A stretch of 64,000 nt of DNA from a virus. Position numbers and translations under genes: made by a program. The notes under the pieces are model-generated. The model did not search any database, was not told the DNA's origin, and saw nothing but the letters and a program-made list of their open reading frames with translations. Below, one piece after another: positions 7,564 through 14,840 of this stretch (its first letter is position 1; every line of letters begins with the position of its first letter). The stretch spans positions 40,108 to 104,107 of IMG/VR virus record IMGVR_UViG_3300042261_000762. One strand, 5' to 3'.

Positions 7564-7571
7564 TATTTTTG
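7564..7571 (+). promoter_or_regulatory. Bacteroidota-type minus-7 box before the second tRNA group
   Basis: TATTTTTG matches TAnnTTTG and lies 40 bases upstream of the Met tRNA at 7611. It probably drives the tRNA group from host RNA polymerase. Confidence 0.45.
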
Positions 7572-7610
7572 TATTGTTAAATCAGTTCATTGAATTATTG
7601 AAAAATATAT

Positions 7611-7684
7611 GGCGGGGTAGAGCAGAAGAAGCTCGTCGGGCTCATAATCCGAAGGTCGTGGTTGAGCATTTCCCACCCCCGCAA
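7611..7684 (+). tRNA. Initiator-like tRNA-Met(CAT) with altered T-arm
   Basis: Acceptor GCGGGG / CCCCGC with a mismatched first pair, D-arm GAGC...GCTC and anticodon arm TCGGG-CTCATAA-TCCGA (CAT) resemble an initiator tRNA. The T-arm is abnormal: GTGG, then TTGAGCATTT, then CCCAC, 19 nt instead of 17 and without TTCGA. The stretch TGGTTGAGCATTTC also occurs in the tRNA-Gln at 6214, suggesting exchange between tRNA genes. Confidence 0.55.
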
Positions 7685-7689
7685 CACAT

Positions 7690-7764
7690 CGCGGGATGGA
7701 GCAGAGGTAGCTCGCAAGGCTCATAACCTTGAGGCCGAGGGTTCGATCCCCTCTCCCGCAACCA
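7690..7764 (+). tRNA. tRNA-fMet(CAT), initiator
   Basis: CGCGGGA / TCCCGCA leaves the C1-A72 mismatch that marks bacterial initiators. The anticodon arm is CAAGG-CTCATAA-CCTTG, the T-arm GAGGG-TTCGATC-CCCTC is perfect, and CCA is encoded at 7762-7764. Confidence 0.88.
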
Positions 7765-7767
7765 AAT

Positions 7768-7840
7768 GGTCTCGTAGCTCAGGGGTGAGAGCAGGAAGCT
7801 TATACCTTCAAGGTCGGTGGTTCAATTCCATCCGGGACTA
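7768..7840 (+). tRNA. tRNA-Ile(TAT)
   Basis: Acceptor GGTCTCG / CGGGACT, D-arm GCTC...GAGC, and anticodon loop CTTATAC giving TAT. This reads ATA, a codon heavily used in this AT-rich genome but minor in most bacteria. One anticodon-stem pair is mismatched. No CCA is encoded. Confidence 0.78.
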
Positions 7841-7850
7841 CAAATAAAAC

Positions 7851-7924
7851 TGGAGTGTAACTCAGTTGGTTAGAGTTCGAAGCTTATACCTTCGCGGTCG
7901 GGGGTTCAAGTCCCTCCACTCCAA
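7851..7924 (+). tRNA. tRNA-Ile(TAT), second copy
   Basis: Acceptor TGGAGTG / CACTCCA perfect, anticodon arm CGAAG-CTTATAC-CTTCG perfect (TAT), T-arm GGGGG-TTCAAGT-CCCTC with one wobble. No CCA is encoded. It differs in body from the copy at 7768, so it is not a recent duplicate. Confidence 0.85.
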
Positions 7925-7928
7925 CAAT

Positions 7929-8048
7929 AGATAGTAAACCAGCTTCCCTATTCGCGACGGTGCCTATCCTACAAGGCCGGAACCATTAGCACCCGAGGGA
8001 ACAATTAAGGTGGGAAGGGCGAGTCTCCCAATCTAACTGGAACTATCT
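7929..8048 (+). ncRNA. Unidentified structured RNA of about 120 nt
   Basis: The ends pair perfectly (AGATAGT 7929-7935 with ACTATCT 8042-8048), followed inside by CCAG 7939-7942 with CTGG 8037-8040. Inside, GGTGC 7959-7963 pairs with GCACC 7989-7993, and TTCCCT 7944-7949 pairs with AGGGAA 7996-8001. CTTCCC 7943-7948 can alternatively pair with GGGAAG 8012-8017, so two exclusive folds exist, as in a switch. There is no coding frame. It is not a tRNA, and I could not match it to a known riboswitch or ribozyme core. It lies between the tRNAs and the gene at 8085. Confidence 0.6.
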
Positions 8049-8084
8049 TAAATTTTAATAAATAAATCAAAAAAACAACTAAAT

Positions 8085-8309
8085 ATGAAGATTCTCAGAA
8101 AAGGTGACGATTTCGTCAAAATGAATGACGCTACTGTTCAGGACATTGCGAAAATTGAAGATAAGATTAAAGATGGTTGGAAGTATTCTCCAAAGAAAGA
8201 TTACAAGGATTTTTATAAAGCCGAAAAGACAGCGACAGAAGTAAAGACCGAAGAGAAGAAAGAGAAGAAGGCAAAGGAAAAGAAAGAAAAAAATAAGAAT
8301 AAAAAATAA
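8085..8309 (+). CDS. Small protein with Lys/Glu-rich tail
   Basis: The 74-aa product has a folded-looking N-terminal part (MKILRKGDDFVKMNDATVQ) and a low-complexity tail of KEKK repeats from residue about 45. The basic tail suggests nucleic acid or ribosome contact, but this is inference. It starts 37 bases after the structured RNA, which could control it. Confidence 0.6.
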   Translation: MKILRKGDDFVKMNDATVQDIAKIEDKIKDGWKYSPKKDYKDFYKAEKTATEVKTEEKKEKKAKEKKEKNKNKK

Positions 8310-8330
8310 TATATATCCATAAAAATTATT

Positions 8331-8876
8331 ATGTATAAGATAATTGTAAAAGGACCAGCTGGCGAATCAAATGTTTCTGATAGAAAAAAATTAGACGGCA
8401 TTGATTGTCAGGACGAATTCTCTGAATATTTTCATGAAGCTTGGAATATAGGGGGAAAAGAAGATAGAAATCAGCAGAATTTGATTGATAAAGGAGTATC
8501 CGGTGGTTATATGAGGTTCGAATATGAACACAATAAACTATACGTAATAGTTGAGTATAATTCCGATGAAAAATTAAACGATGATGAAATCGAAGAGTTG
8601 AAAGACTACACCCAAGGTCAACTTTCCGACGGTATTGGTGAGGGATTTGAACAACAACCAGTCATGTATGAGAACGATAAAGAAATTTTTATATCTCCCT
8701 GGTTTAGAGGACAAAAACTAAAAGTTGAACAAATTGAAGATGATACAATTGAACCAAAAAAGAAAGTCGCTGAAGATGATAATACATATTGGGAAGACCA
8801 ATGTAAAAAAGATATAGAAAAAATGAACGCTTTAATGGACGAATTAAAAAAACTCCTCGATAAAGATAAAAAATAA
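8331..8876 (+). CDS. Hypothetical protein, 181 aa
   Basis: An acidic protein with an early KGPAGESNVSDRKKLDG segment and a predicted helical C-terminus (EKMNALMDELKKLLDKDKK). I recognise no family. It is followed four bases later by a tRNA-Glu gene. Confidence 0.65.
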   Translation: MYKIIVKGPAGESNVSDRKKLDGIDCQDEFSEYFHEAWNIGGKEDRNQQNLIDKGVSGGYMRFEYEHNKLYVIVEYNSDEKLNDDEIEELKDYTQGQLSDGIGEGFEQQPVMYENDKEIFISPWFRGQKLKVEQIEDDTIEPKKKVAEDDNTYWEDQCKKDIEKMNALMDELKKLLDKDKK

Positions 8877-8882
8877 CTAAAC

Positions 8883-8957
8883 GCTCCTGTCGTCTAATCG
8901 GTTAGGACATCGCCCTTTCACGGCGAAGATTTGCGGGTTCGAGTCCCGTCGGGAGTA
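8883..8957 (+). tRNA. tRNA-Glu(TTC)
   Basis: Acceptor GCTCCTG / CGGGAGT, anticodon arm TCGCC-CTTTCAC-GGCGA giving TTC, and a canonical T-arm TGCGGGTTCGAGTCCCGT. No CCA is encoded, so the phage CCA-adding enzyme (19316-22630) or the host enzyme would complete it. Confidence 0.92.
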
Positions 8958-8970
8958 CAAAAAATTTACC

Positions 8971-9041
8971 GCCCTATCGACTAACAGGCTAGGTCACCGC
9001 TCTCTCACAGCGGAAATTCGGAATCGTACTCCGATAGGGTG
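8971..9041 (+). tRNA. tRNA-Glu(CTC)
   Basis: Acceptor GCCCTAT / ATAGGGT, anticodon arm CCGCT-CTCTCAC-AGCGG giving CTC, T-stem TCGGA/TCCGA with loop ATCGTAC, which departs from the usual TTCGA. No CCA is encoded. A homing endonuclease remnant begins exactly at its 3' end on the other strand. Confidence 0.75.
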
Positions 9042-9153
9042 ACTCCTTTCAATATTAAAGATATAGTAGATTTTGCACATTTAAGTTTTCTTGCAATATC
9101 TATTTTTTTAGACCCATCTTTGTATCTATTTTATCCCACACTTTTTTATCCAT
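9041..9153 (-). pseudogene. Homing endonuclease remnant (helix-turn-helix)
   Basis: Read on the minus strand, one frame encodes YKDGSKKIDIARKLKCAKST and ISLILKGV, a helix-turn-helix like those found in phage HNH/GIY-YIG endonucleases. A start ATG at 9153 is in a different frame and runs into a stop, so the gene is frameshifted and has no catalytic domain. It abuts the tRNA-Glu(CTC) gene. The rest of 9154-9255 holds only AT-rich sequence. Confidence 0.5.
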
Positions 9154-9255
9154 AGTTCGTTTTCTTTTGAGTAGATAAAAAAATTGAACTATTTCTATTT
9201 TATAAACAAGTACAATAATGTATAATATATACTATGTAAAAAGAATCAAGTTTTT

Positions 9256-9498
9256 ATGAGAATAATAGCACAATCTTTACTGTTTATACTCAACAAGTGG
9301 AATTTATCAATGGATGAATTCAATCCTATTGGTAAATTTTTATGGTATATACCAAATTTTCTAAATAACGTTTTAACACAGATTTTTTATTTCTGTTTAT
9401 TCCCGTTTGTCTGTTTGTATTTTTATCTACACGAGAAGTCACAACTATACATTTTAATGTATAAGTTATTTTTAATACTTTTGAAAATTAATCAATAA
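9256..9498 (+). CDS. Small membrane protein, 80 aa
   Basis: Strongly hydrophobic, with two or three membrane segments (FLNNVLTQIFYFCLFPFVCL and YILMYKLFLILL). It ends convergently with the gene at 9488, overlapping it by 11 bases. No family is recognised; coding is likely but not certain. Confidence 0.45.
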   Translation: MRIIAQSLLFILNKWNLSMDEFNPIGKFLWYIPNFLNNVLTQIFYFCLFPFVCLYFYLHEKSQLYILMYKLFLILLKINQ

Positions 9499-10321
9499 CT
9501 CTAATTGGAGCCTGTTTAATGTGGTCTAATTCTGAGAACGGTGGTTTATAAACATGCCATCTTCCTTTTGGATCTAGTAATACTATTTCCTTCTTACGAT
9601 CTCCTGGTTCTTTCATTATAACATCAGATACAAGGAATCTATCCTTGAATTTATATCCTCTTCTCATTTCATTTCCAATCCCTTCAGGAGTCATTATTAT
9701 AGTTTTATTTAGAAGTTGATCTTTTACTAATTTTATTATTTGATTATCAGTCATTCTTCCGAAATCCTGTAGAGAAAACGAAACAGTATTATCTTCTCCT
9801 TGTTCTTCCCATTCTTCTTCACCATACGGATCTTCTTCATCGTGATTAGCTTCTTCTTTGCCATCCTCATTTTCTAAGACTCTTAAAAATCTTCTACATC
9901 TAGCCAATCCCTCTTGTTTTTTATGATTTCTAGCTAATTTATCTGGGTTCCTCATTATATTCTCTATAACTACTTTAATATCTTCCGCTAAATCCGCGTA
10001 GTTATTTTCGGCATACTCTTGAGCCATGTGATCAACTAGGGTTTTAAGATCTTCGTCAGACATTTTATCCATAGCTTTGTTTGTCAAATCATGCATATTA
10101 TAAAGAAGACCTAATTTTTTGGATCTTGCTATAAATATATCTAATTCTCTAAAGACTCCTCTCATCGGTTTCGACCAGAAAAATAATGCTTTTAATACTC
10201 CTAATAAAGCATGTGCTTTAGCAAAACTATATTCGAGTTTGACTCTTCTACCAAATCTTTTAACATCTTTCCAATTTAATTCTTCATTTACAAACTCATC
10301 GTATCCTTTAATATTGTTCAT
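9488..10321 (-). CDS. Putative internal virion protein with CTS-like N-terminus and DPYGEE tag
   Basis: Begins MNNIKGYDEFVNEELN, a close match in pattern to T4 internal-protein targeting peptides, with a predicted cut after FVNE. A basic, helical domain (residues about 15-150) is followed by an acidic linker carrying EEDPYGEEEWEE (about residues 165-176) and a C-terminal beta-rich part. No enzyme motif is seen. It is the last gene of a three-gene minus-strand block. Confidence 0.7.
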   Translation of the reverse strand: MNNIKGYDEFVNEELNWKDVKRFGRRVKLEYSFAKAHALLGVLKALFFWSKPMRGVFRELDIFIARSKKLGLLYNMHDLTNKAMDKMSDEDLKTLVDHMAQEYAENNYADLAEDIKVVIENIMRNPDKLARNHKKQEGLARCRRFLRVLENEDGKEEANHDEEDPYGEEEWEEQGEDNTVSFSLQDFGRMTDNQIIKLVKDQLLNKTIIMTPEGIGNEMRRGYKFKDRFLVSDVIMKEPGDRKKEIVLLDPKGRWHVYKPPFSELDHIKQAPIRVID

Positions 10322-10331
10322 GTTCTCTTAA

Positions 10332-10622
10332 TTATTTATATGTTGGAAGATTTTCCCAATATTTTTTTTGGAATATACTTAAAGGTTTTTCTTTCTTCAA
10401 AACATTTCCAAAATTAATAGGTTTTACTTTATTTCCATATTTGGCTAGAACTCTCCACTTATAAGGTTTCTTACCTATATATCTTTTTGGAACATTAAAT
10501 CCTGGGAAGTCCTCACCGTTGTATCGTACGAAATTTGGAAAAATTTGAACATTTTCAAGTTTTCCTTCGTTTATGTTATTATAAGTATTAAAATTTTGTA
10601 CTCCCATATTTTTATATTTCAT
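10332..10622 (-). CDS. Hypothetical basic protein, CTS-like
   Basis: The 96-aa product is rich in K, N and aromatic residues. An internal Met gives MGVQNFNTYNNINEGK, which fits the F-x-x-Y/F-x-x-(I)NE pattern, so the true start may be at 10607. There is no DPYGEE tag. It lies between two CTS-bearing genes. Confidence 0.6.
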   Translation of the reverse strand: MKYKNMGVQNFNTYNNINEGKLENVQIFPNFVRYNGEDFPGFNVPKRYIGKKPYKWRVLAKYGNKVKPINFGNVLKKEKPLSIFQKKYWENLPTYK

Positions 10623-10628
10623 TTTATA

Positions 10629-11297
10629 TCAATCCATTGGAATAGATCCTAATGGATCCATTAAAAAATATCCATCATTCCAGTTTTTAGTAAAATCGTT
10701 CCATTCCTTGTTAGGATCATTTACACGATGACGATATGATCTGACATGATGCATCTTATTTTTAGATAAACCTGTTCCTTTACAAAATCTACATTTTCCT
10801 TTTCCTTCTGGATCTCTTCCAGTCCCATCGCAATATTCACACACTCCATTTAAGCTACCCTGTACTCTCTTTTTACCTTCACTTGTCATAACAGAATCTT
10901 GTTCTACATTATTTACATTATCTTTAGTTCCAAAATTAATTTTAACATATTTATAATATTTATTAACAATATCCTGAGCTGTTCTTTTAGAATCTTTAGA
11001 ATTATCTACCATTCTCTTAACTTCTGAAGCTTTCTCTGCTCCTAAATTAAAGAAAGAATTACAAACCTTATCTATATCTTGATCATTGGCATTAGGATTC
11101 TTTTTCAAAAGCATAGGTTTAAGAATAATTTTCATATGTTCTTGTATTTGTTGAAACTTATTTTCACTTCTTATATAGTCTGGATTATTAGACATATCAT
11201 CTGATGTTACGCCCACTTCTTGTCTATTCATGGGCCATTCATTAGAATATGTTTGTTCTAGAACAAATTTGTCGAATTTTTTTATAAGTTGGCTCAT
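10629..11297 (-). CDS. CTS-like protein with DnaJ-type zinc finger
   Basis: N-terminus MSQLIKKFDKFVLEQ is CTS-like. A helical middle is followed near residue 150 by two CxxCxGTG units (CEYCDGTG and CRFCKGTG), the DnaJ cysteine-rich fold, without a J domain. Similar orphan zinc fingers occur at 49948 and inside the dnaJ at 15919. A promoter-like element lies 21 bases upstream. Role unknown, possibly protein or nucleic acid binding. Confidence 0.7.
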   Translation of the reverse strand: MSQLIKKFDKFVLEQTYSNEWPMNRQEVGVTSDDMSNNPDYIRSENKFQQIQEHMKIILKPMLLKKNPNANDQDIDKVCNSFFNLGAEKASEVKRMVDNSKDSKRTAQDIVNKYYKYVKINFGTKDNVNNVEQDSVMTSEGKKRVQGSLNGVCEYCDGTGRDPEGKGKCRFCKGTGLSKNKMHHVRSYRHRVNDPNKEWNDFTKNWNDGYFLMDPLGSIPMD

Positions 11298-11318
11298 TTA
11301 ATTGTTCATATTTTATGA

Positions 11319-11331
11319 TATATATAAAAAA
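11319..11331 (-). promoter_or_regulatory. Candidate phage promoter, minus strand
   Basis: On the minus strand the element reads TTTTTTATATATA, 21 bases before the ATG at 11297. Together with the plus-strand element at 11342 it makes a divergent promoter pair. Confidence 0.5.
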
Positions 11332-11341
11332 CTGAAAATCG

Positions 11342-11355
11342 TTTTTTAATATATA
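11342..11355 (+). promoter_or_regulatory. Candidate phage promoter, leaderless type
   Basis: TTTTTTAATATATA ends five bases before the ATG at 11361, the same spacing as at 3941. This supports choosing 11361 rather than the ATG at 11355 that overlaps the element. Confidence 0.55.
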
Positions 11356-11360
11356 TGTGC

Positions 11361-12371
11361 ATGATAAGAAAATTTGAGTTATTCGAGTCCAAAGAACCAT
11401 TTAATCCAAATATACATGAAGGAGATAGAATAATAATAACCAATGGAAAACATAAAAATCAAACTGGAGTGGTAATATTTGTGGAATCTCCAGAAGATTG
11501 TGGATTTATCGTAAACGATGTTGAAGTTAGAATGGATTATACTGAAAAGGAAATAGGGTTTAAATTTTCAGATATCGAAAAATTAGATCCAATCGTTAAT
11601 GTTACATCGGAAGACCCATACGGTGAAGAAGATTATAGAAACGATCCATGGGAAACATTTAGATATATAGAATACATAAGAGAAAACGAACTTAGGCTTG
11701 ATGGTAAGCATGGATTCTTTATGTTCTTAAAACTCATAGACGATATGAAGATGCATTTTATTAAGACAAATCATTTTCTTAACGTTGGTAAATATCAATA
11801 TTTCTTTACAACAGAAGCAATAAGAAGAAAAGATGAATTTATGGCATATTTCAAAGATTCTTTGTCTCTTAAAGTTACTTGTAGTACTGCTTTAAGAATA
11901 AAAGATGAAAGATTATCTTTTTATTTCGGTGTTAAAGGAAATAAATTGGAATATGGATTCCACGACGACATGAAAAGAGATATTTATAAGACTGGAATAT
12001 TTGATATAAATACAAGATATTTAAGAAGTTTAAAATCTTATAAATGTTTAGTTCTTATCGAGAATATATTAAAATATTCTAACATATCTAATTTGAATCT
12101 TCTACAAGAAATTAAATCGCATTTTAAAGGGTGGTATGAAGGAAAAGGTAATGTATTAATATTGAATGAAAACATGATTAGAAAAACTCTTAAAAGAGAA
12201 GATATACATGATGATGCTAAAGAATCTGTAGCTTTATTACAAAAGTATGAAAAATGGTGTGAGAAATTTAAGTGGTGTAATAAAGTATATTATTATATAG
12301 ATAATGAGGAAGAGAATGAAGTAGATTTTTATATTAAAATAAAACCTAAAAAGAATGTTGAAGAAGTTTGA
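11361..12371 (+). CDS. CTS-like protein with DPYGEE tag and KOW-like segment
   Basis: I choose the ATG at 11361 (MIRKFELFESKEP) because it matches the shared N-terminal pattern and the promoter spacing; an in-frame ATG two codons upstream is possible. Residues about 15-50 (EGDRIIITNGKHKNQTGVV) look like a KOW/SH3-type module. One DPYGEEDYRND follows, then a 230-residue domain of unknown fold. Its end overlaps the next gene by 17 bases. Confidence 0.7.
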   Translation: MIRKFELFESKEPFNPNIHEGDRIIITNGKHKNQTGVVIFVESPEDCGFIVNDVEVRMDYTEKEIGFKFSDIEKLDPIVNVTSEDPYGEEDYRNDPWETFRYIEYIRENELRLDGKHGFFMFLKLIDDMKMHFIKTNHFLNVGKYQYFFTTEAIRRKDEFMAYFKDSLSLKVTCSTALRIKDERLSFYFGVKGNKLEYGFHDDMKRDIYKTGIFDINTRYLRSLKSYKCLVLIENILKYSNISNLNLLQEIKSHFKGWYEGKGNVLILNENMIRKTLKREDIHDDAKESVALLQKYEKWCEKFKWCNKVYYYIDNEEENEVDFYIKIKPKKNVEEV

Positions 12372-12690
12372 ACAGTTTAATGATCCTTATGGTGAAGAAA
12401 ACGATGATGTAATGTTAGAGCCACCTGAAGATTATTCTGGAGAAAATAGAAATCTGGAAGAAATTCTATCTGTTCTTGATAAAAAAGGATTTATAGAGGG
12501 CGATGATTTATTCGATGAAGAGTATGATATTATTGATAATAATTTAGTTGATATAATATATAGAGGAGTAAATTTATCAGATAATTGTAATCTTTTTCAA
12601 CTCGGAGAACTTATTGTTAGTCTTGATAAAGGAGATGAATATGGCCAAGGTTATTATCTGGCCAAAATAGATAGAATGGAAGAAGAATGA
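12355..12690 (+). CDS. Small acidic CTS-like protein with N-terminal DPYGEE
   Basis: MLKKFEQFNDPYGEEND places the tag immediately after the CTS-like peptide, showing the two elements as adjacent units. The remainder is acidic (pI clearly low) with no recognised domain. It overlaps genes on both sides by 4-17 bases, typical of this operon. Confidence 0.68.
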   Translation: MLKKFEQFNDPYGEENDDVMLEPPEDYSGENRNLEEILSVLDKKGFIEGDDLFDEEYDIIDNNLVDIIYRGVNLSDNCNLFQLGELIVSLDKGDEYGQGYYLAKIDRMEEE

Positions 12691-13007
12691 TAAAAAGATA
12701 TAAAATATTTGAACAAATTGACGATCCTTATGGTGAAGAAGTTGATGAATTCACAGACGGAAAAGACGAATTTGATGTAGAAGATCTTGAATTTTTAAAT
12801 GGAAACGCTGAAACAAAATTCACATTAAATTATAAATTGTTTAATGATTGCATTACGTTTGAAGTATTTTACGATGATATGGGATATAATTATTATGAAA
12901 TATATAATAAAAATGAACTCCCTGAGAATATAATAAATTTATTAGAAGAATACAATGATGAAATTAGAATAAAATTACAAGAAGATATAAGAAATGGGAG
13001 ATTTTAA
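12687..13007 (+). CDS. Small acidic CTS-like protein with N-terminal DPYGEE
   Basis: MIKRYKIFEQIDDPYGEEVD again joins the CTS-like peptide directly to the tag. The rest is acidic and looks like a small alpha/beta domain. ATGA overlap with the upstream gene; 14-base overlap with the downstream gene. Confidence 0.66.
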   Translation: MIKRYKIFEQIDDPYGEEVDEFTDGKDEFDVEDLEFLNGNAETKFTLNYKLFNDCITFEVFYDDMGYNYYEIYNKNELPENIINLLEEYNDEIRIKLQEDIRNGRF

Positions 13008-13338
13008 GAAATATAACGAATTTTTATTAACTGAAAGAAAAAAGGATCTTTTTAGTATGGTTCTCAACGATATTAATATAAACGTTGATGAAGTAGTAAA
13101 ATTGTTATCAGAAAAATATAATTTTGGATGTTGGTTCTTATACAATAATGAAAACAATATAGCAATTGGATATTATCAAACATCAGACGATAGTAAAGAA
13201 AACGTAAATAAAATAAAAGAATTTTTATTTGAAAATCTTCCATACGTACAAAAAGTCGATGTTTATCCCGATGATAATAGAATGATGCTAAGATTTATAG
13301 AAATTGGTGATCCTGTGAAGTTTAAATTTTATTTTTGA
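12994..13338 (+). CDS. CTS-like protein, 114 aa
   Basis: The N-terminus MGDFKKYNEFLLTERK fits the CTS pattern; there is no DPYGEE tag. The body (residues 20-114) has alternating helices and strands and no known motif. Confidence 0.62.
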   Translation: MGDFKKYNEFLLTERKKDLFSMVLNDININVDEVVKLLSEKYNFGCWFLYNNENNIAIGYYQTSDDSKENVNKIKEFLFENLPYVQKVDVYPDDNRMMLRFIEIGDPVKFKFYF

Positions 13339-13377
13339 TATTATTTTAATTTTTTTTAATAAAAAAAATTATTAAAT

Positions 13378-13686
13378 TTGTTGAATGAAGAGTTAAAAAT
13401 AGAAAAAATGAAAGTCTTATCAGAGAAAGAATTTGGGGTCATCTTTCACAAAAAGGAATCTTTGAAATTTAACAATCTGTATCTTACTTTTAAGTATCTT
13501 TGTATATGGTCGCCTTTTCTAGCGTTTATATGGTATATTGTGCCAAATCTTTGGTTATTTCCAACAATACTTCTTATTACAGTAGCTTCTTGGTTGTGTA
13601 GTGTTAAAATGAAATCTTTGAGAGATATAAATTACTTGGCAAGTAAATTCTTAAAAAATGAATATTTAGAAGAATACTTTAGATAA
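13378..13686 (+). CDS. Small membrane protein, 102 aa
   Basis: TTG start assumed; an internal ATG at 13408 (MKVLSEKEF) is an alternative. Two membrane segments around residues 45-85 (YLCIWSPFLAFIWYIV and LFPTILLITVASWL) are flanked by cytoplasmic-looking charged ends. No family recognised. An AT-rich ATTAAATTTG stretch lies right before the start. Confidence 0.5.
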   Translation: MLNEELKIEKMKVLSEKEFGVIFHKKESLKFNNLYLTFKYLCIWSPFLAFIWYIVPNLWLFPTILLITVASWLCSVKMKSLRDINYLASKFLKNEYLEEYFR

Positions 13687-13699
13687 AACAAAAAAAACC

Positions 13700-13745
13700 T
13701 TGCCCGGGCACCAATGCAGGAGACCAGGACTTAAAGTCGGTTTTT
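13700..13745 (+). other. Possible tRNA-Leu remnant or terminator
   Basis: GCCCGGG near the start and CAGGACTTAAAGTC further on resemble the acceptor and anticodon arm of a bacterial tRNA-Leu(TAA), but no 3' half exists. The segment ends in GGTTTTT between convergent genes, so it might instead act as a weak terminator. The 79-base gap 13687-13765 holds nothing else visible. Confidence 0.25.
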
Positions 13746-13765
13746 CTATTTAATATCGAAAGATA

Positions 13766-14107
13766 TTAAGATCTCACTCTTCTAGAACCTTCTCCCCAGT
13801 TTCTAATACCTGTTTCCGACCATTTTCCTCCTTCATAATTAAAATACATAGCATCAGGATGCTCGGCTATGAATGTTATAAACTTCTGAGCGGCTTCTGA
13901 ATCTTTTTGTAACCATTTATCATATACCACTTTATATTTAGGATTTCTGGCTATCATTTGTTTACCTTTTTGTACTAATTCTTCGGGTGTCAAGAATCCA
14001 GCTCCTTTTCTGACAGCATTACCAACACCTTTCCAGTCTTCTCCTTTAAATGGATTGAATTCTTCGTTTGTATATGTTTCAAATGTTTTTAAATGATTAA
14101 GTTTCAT
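13766..14107 (-). CDS. CTS-like protein, 113 aa
   Basis: MKLNHLKTFETYTNEEFNP is CTS-like, followed by NPFKGEDW, a diverged form of the DPYGEEDW tag. The C-terminus is basic (GEGSRRVRS). A helical LTPEELVQKGKQMIARN segment suggests a small helical domain. Function unknown. Confidence 0.62.
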   Translation of the reverse strand: MKLNHLKTFETYTNEEFNPFKGEDWKGVGNAVRKGAGFLTPEELVQKGKQMIARNPKYKVVYDKWLQKDSEAAQKFITFIAEHPDAMYFNYEGGKWSETGIRNWGEGSRRVRS

Positions 14108-14124
14108 ATCTAGTTTTTTATTTT

Positions 14125-14760
14125 TTATTCATCGTCATCAAAATCGAAGTCTATATCTTCTATTTCAGATTTATTCTCGTCCCATTCGTCATCTTCACCG
14201 TAGACTTCTTGTTTGGCTTGATTCAATAATCTTTTTCTCGTGCCTTCACCAGGGTCGAGATTTCCTTTTTTCTTGGATTGATTTCTTCTCCATTCTTTTA
14301 ATAGTCTTTGATAAACTGCGTCTACTTCACTATCACCAATTTCGTCTTCTATTAAATCATCATCGTCTTCATCTAAATCATCTTCGTCATCATATGGACC
14401 ATCTACAACCATATCGAAGTTTACTATGTATTTGACTTCATAAGTTTCAGATGCTCTTTCAAGATAATCTAGTGTTACTTCATACATTCTTTTCTTTTTT
14501 GCTCCTTCGGTAACTTCTAAAGTTAATTGTTCGTTAGGATCGATATATTGGAAATCTTGTTCAGTAACGTAAAATGACATAACAAGTCCTTCATCAGGAA
14601 CAAATTCAAATTTAGGTTTTTTAACTCTATCAAATATATCTCCAGCTATTTTCTTAGCTGTTTCTATGACTTCATTTGGAACATCATCCAACGATCTAGC
14701 TTCCTTATCAGAATCAACGGCCTCATTAACAAAGTGTCTATATTTTCTGAGTATGTCCAT
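14125..14760 (-). CDS. Acidic CTS-like protein
   Basis: MDILRKYRHFVNEAVDSD is one of the best CTS matches (FVNE then A, like the T4 cleavage site). A beta-rich centre is followed by a very acidic stretch (DDEDDLDEDDDDLIEDE) and a diverged tag VYGEDDEWDE near the C-terminus. No catalytic motif. The promoter-like element at 14786-14803 lies upstream. Confidence 0.68.
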   Translation of the reverse strand: MDILRKYRHFVNEAVDSDKEARSLDDVPNEVIETAKKIAGDIFDRVKKPKFEFVPDEGLVMSFYVTEQDFQYIDPNEQLTLEVTEGAKKKRMYEVTLDYLERASETYEVKYIVNFDMVVDGPYDDEDDLDEDDDDLIEDEIGDSEVDAVYQRLLKEWRRNQSKKKGNLDPGEGTRKRLLNQAKQEVYGEDDEWDENKSEIEDIDFDFDDDE

Positions 14761-14785
14761 CTTTAATAATTCTTTTGTTTTGCTT

Positions 14786-14803
14786 TATATATTAATATAA
14801 AAA
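14786..14803 (-). promoter_or_regulatory. Candidate phage promoter, minus strand
   Basis: Minus-strand TTTTTTATATTAATATA lies about 26 bases before the ATG at 14760. It is a slightly longer form of the recurring TTTTTwATATATA element. Confidence 0.45.
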
Positions 14804-14840
14804 ATTCATTTTTTTATTTTCTTGATAATTTTCTTTTTCT

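Noticed and set aside
7662-7847. ORF across initiator and Ile tRNA genes
   Set aside because: It is fully accounted for by tRNAs.
7929-8048. Cobalamin riboswitch or SRP RNA
   Set aside because: GGGAA and GGTG words occur but order and spacing do not fit, and the SRP tetraloop region is absent.
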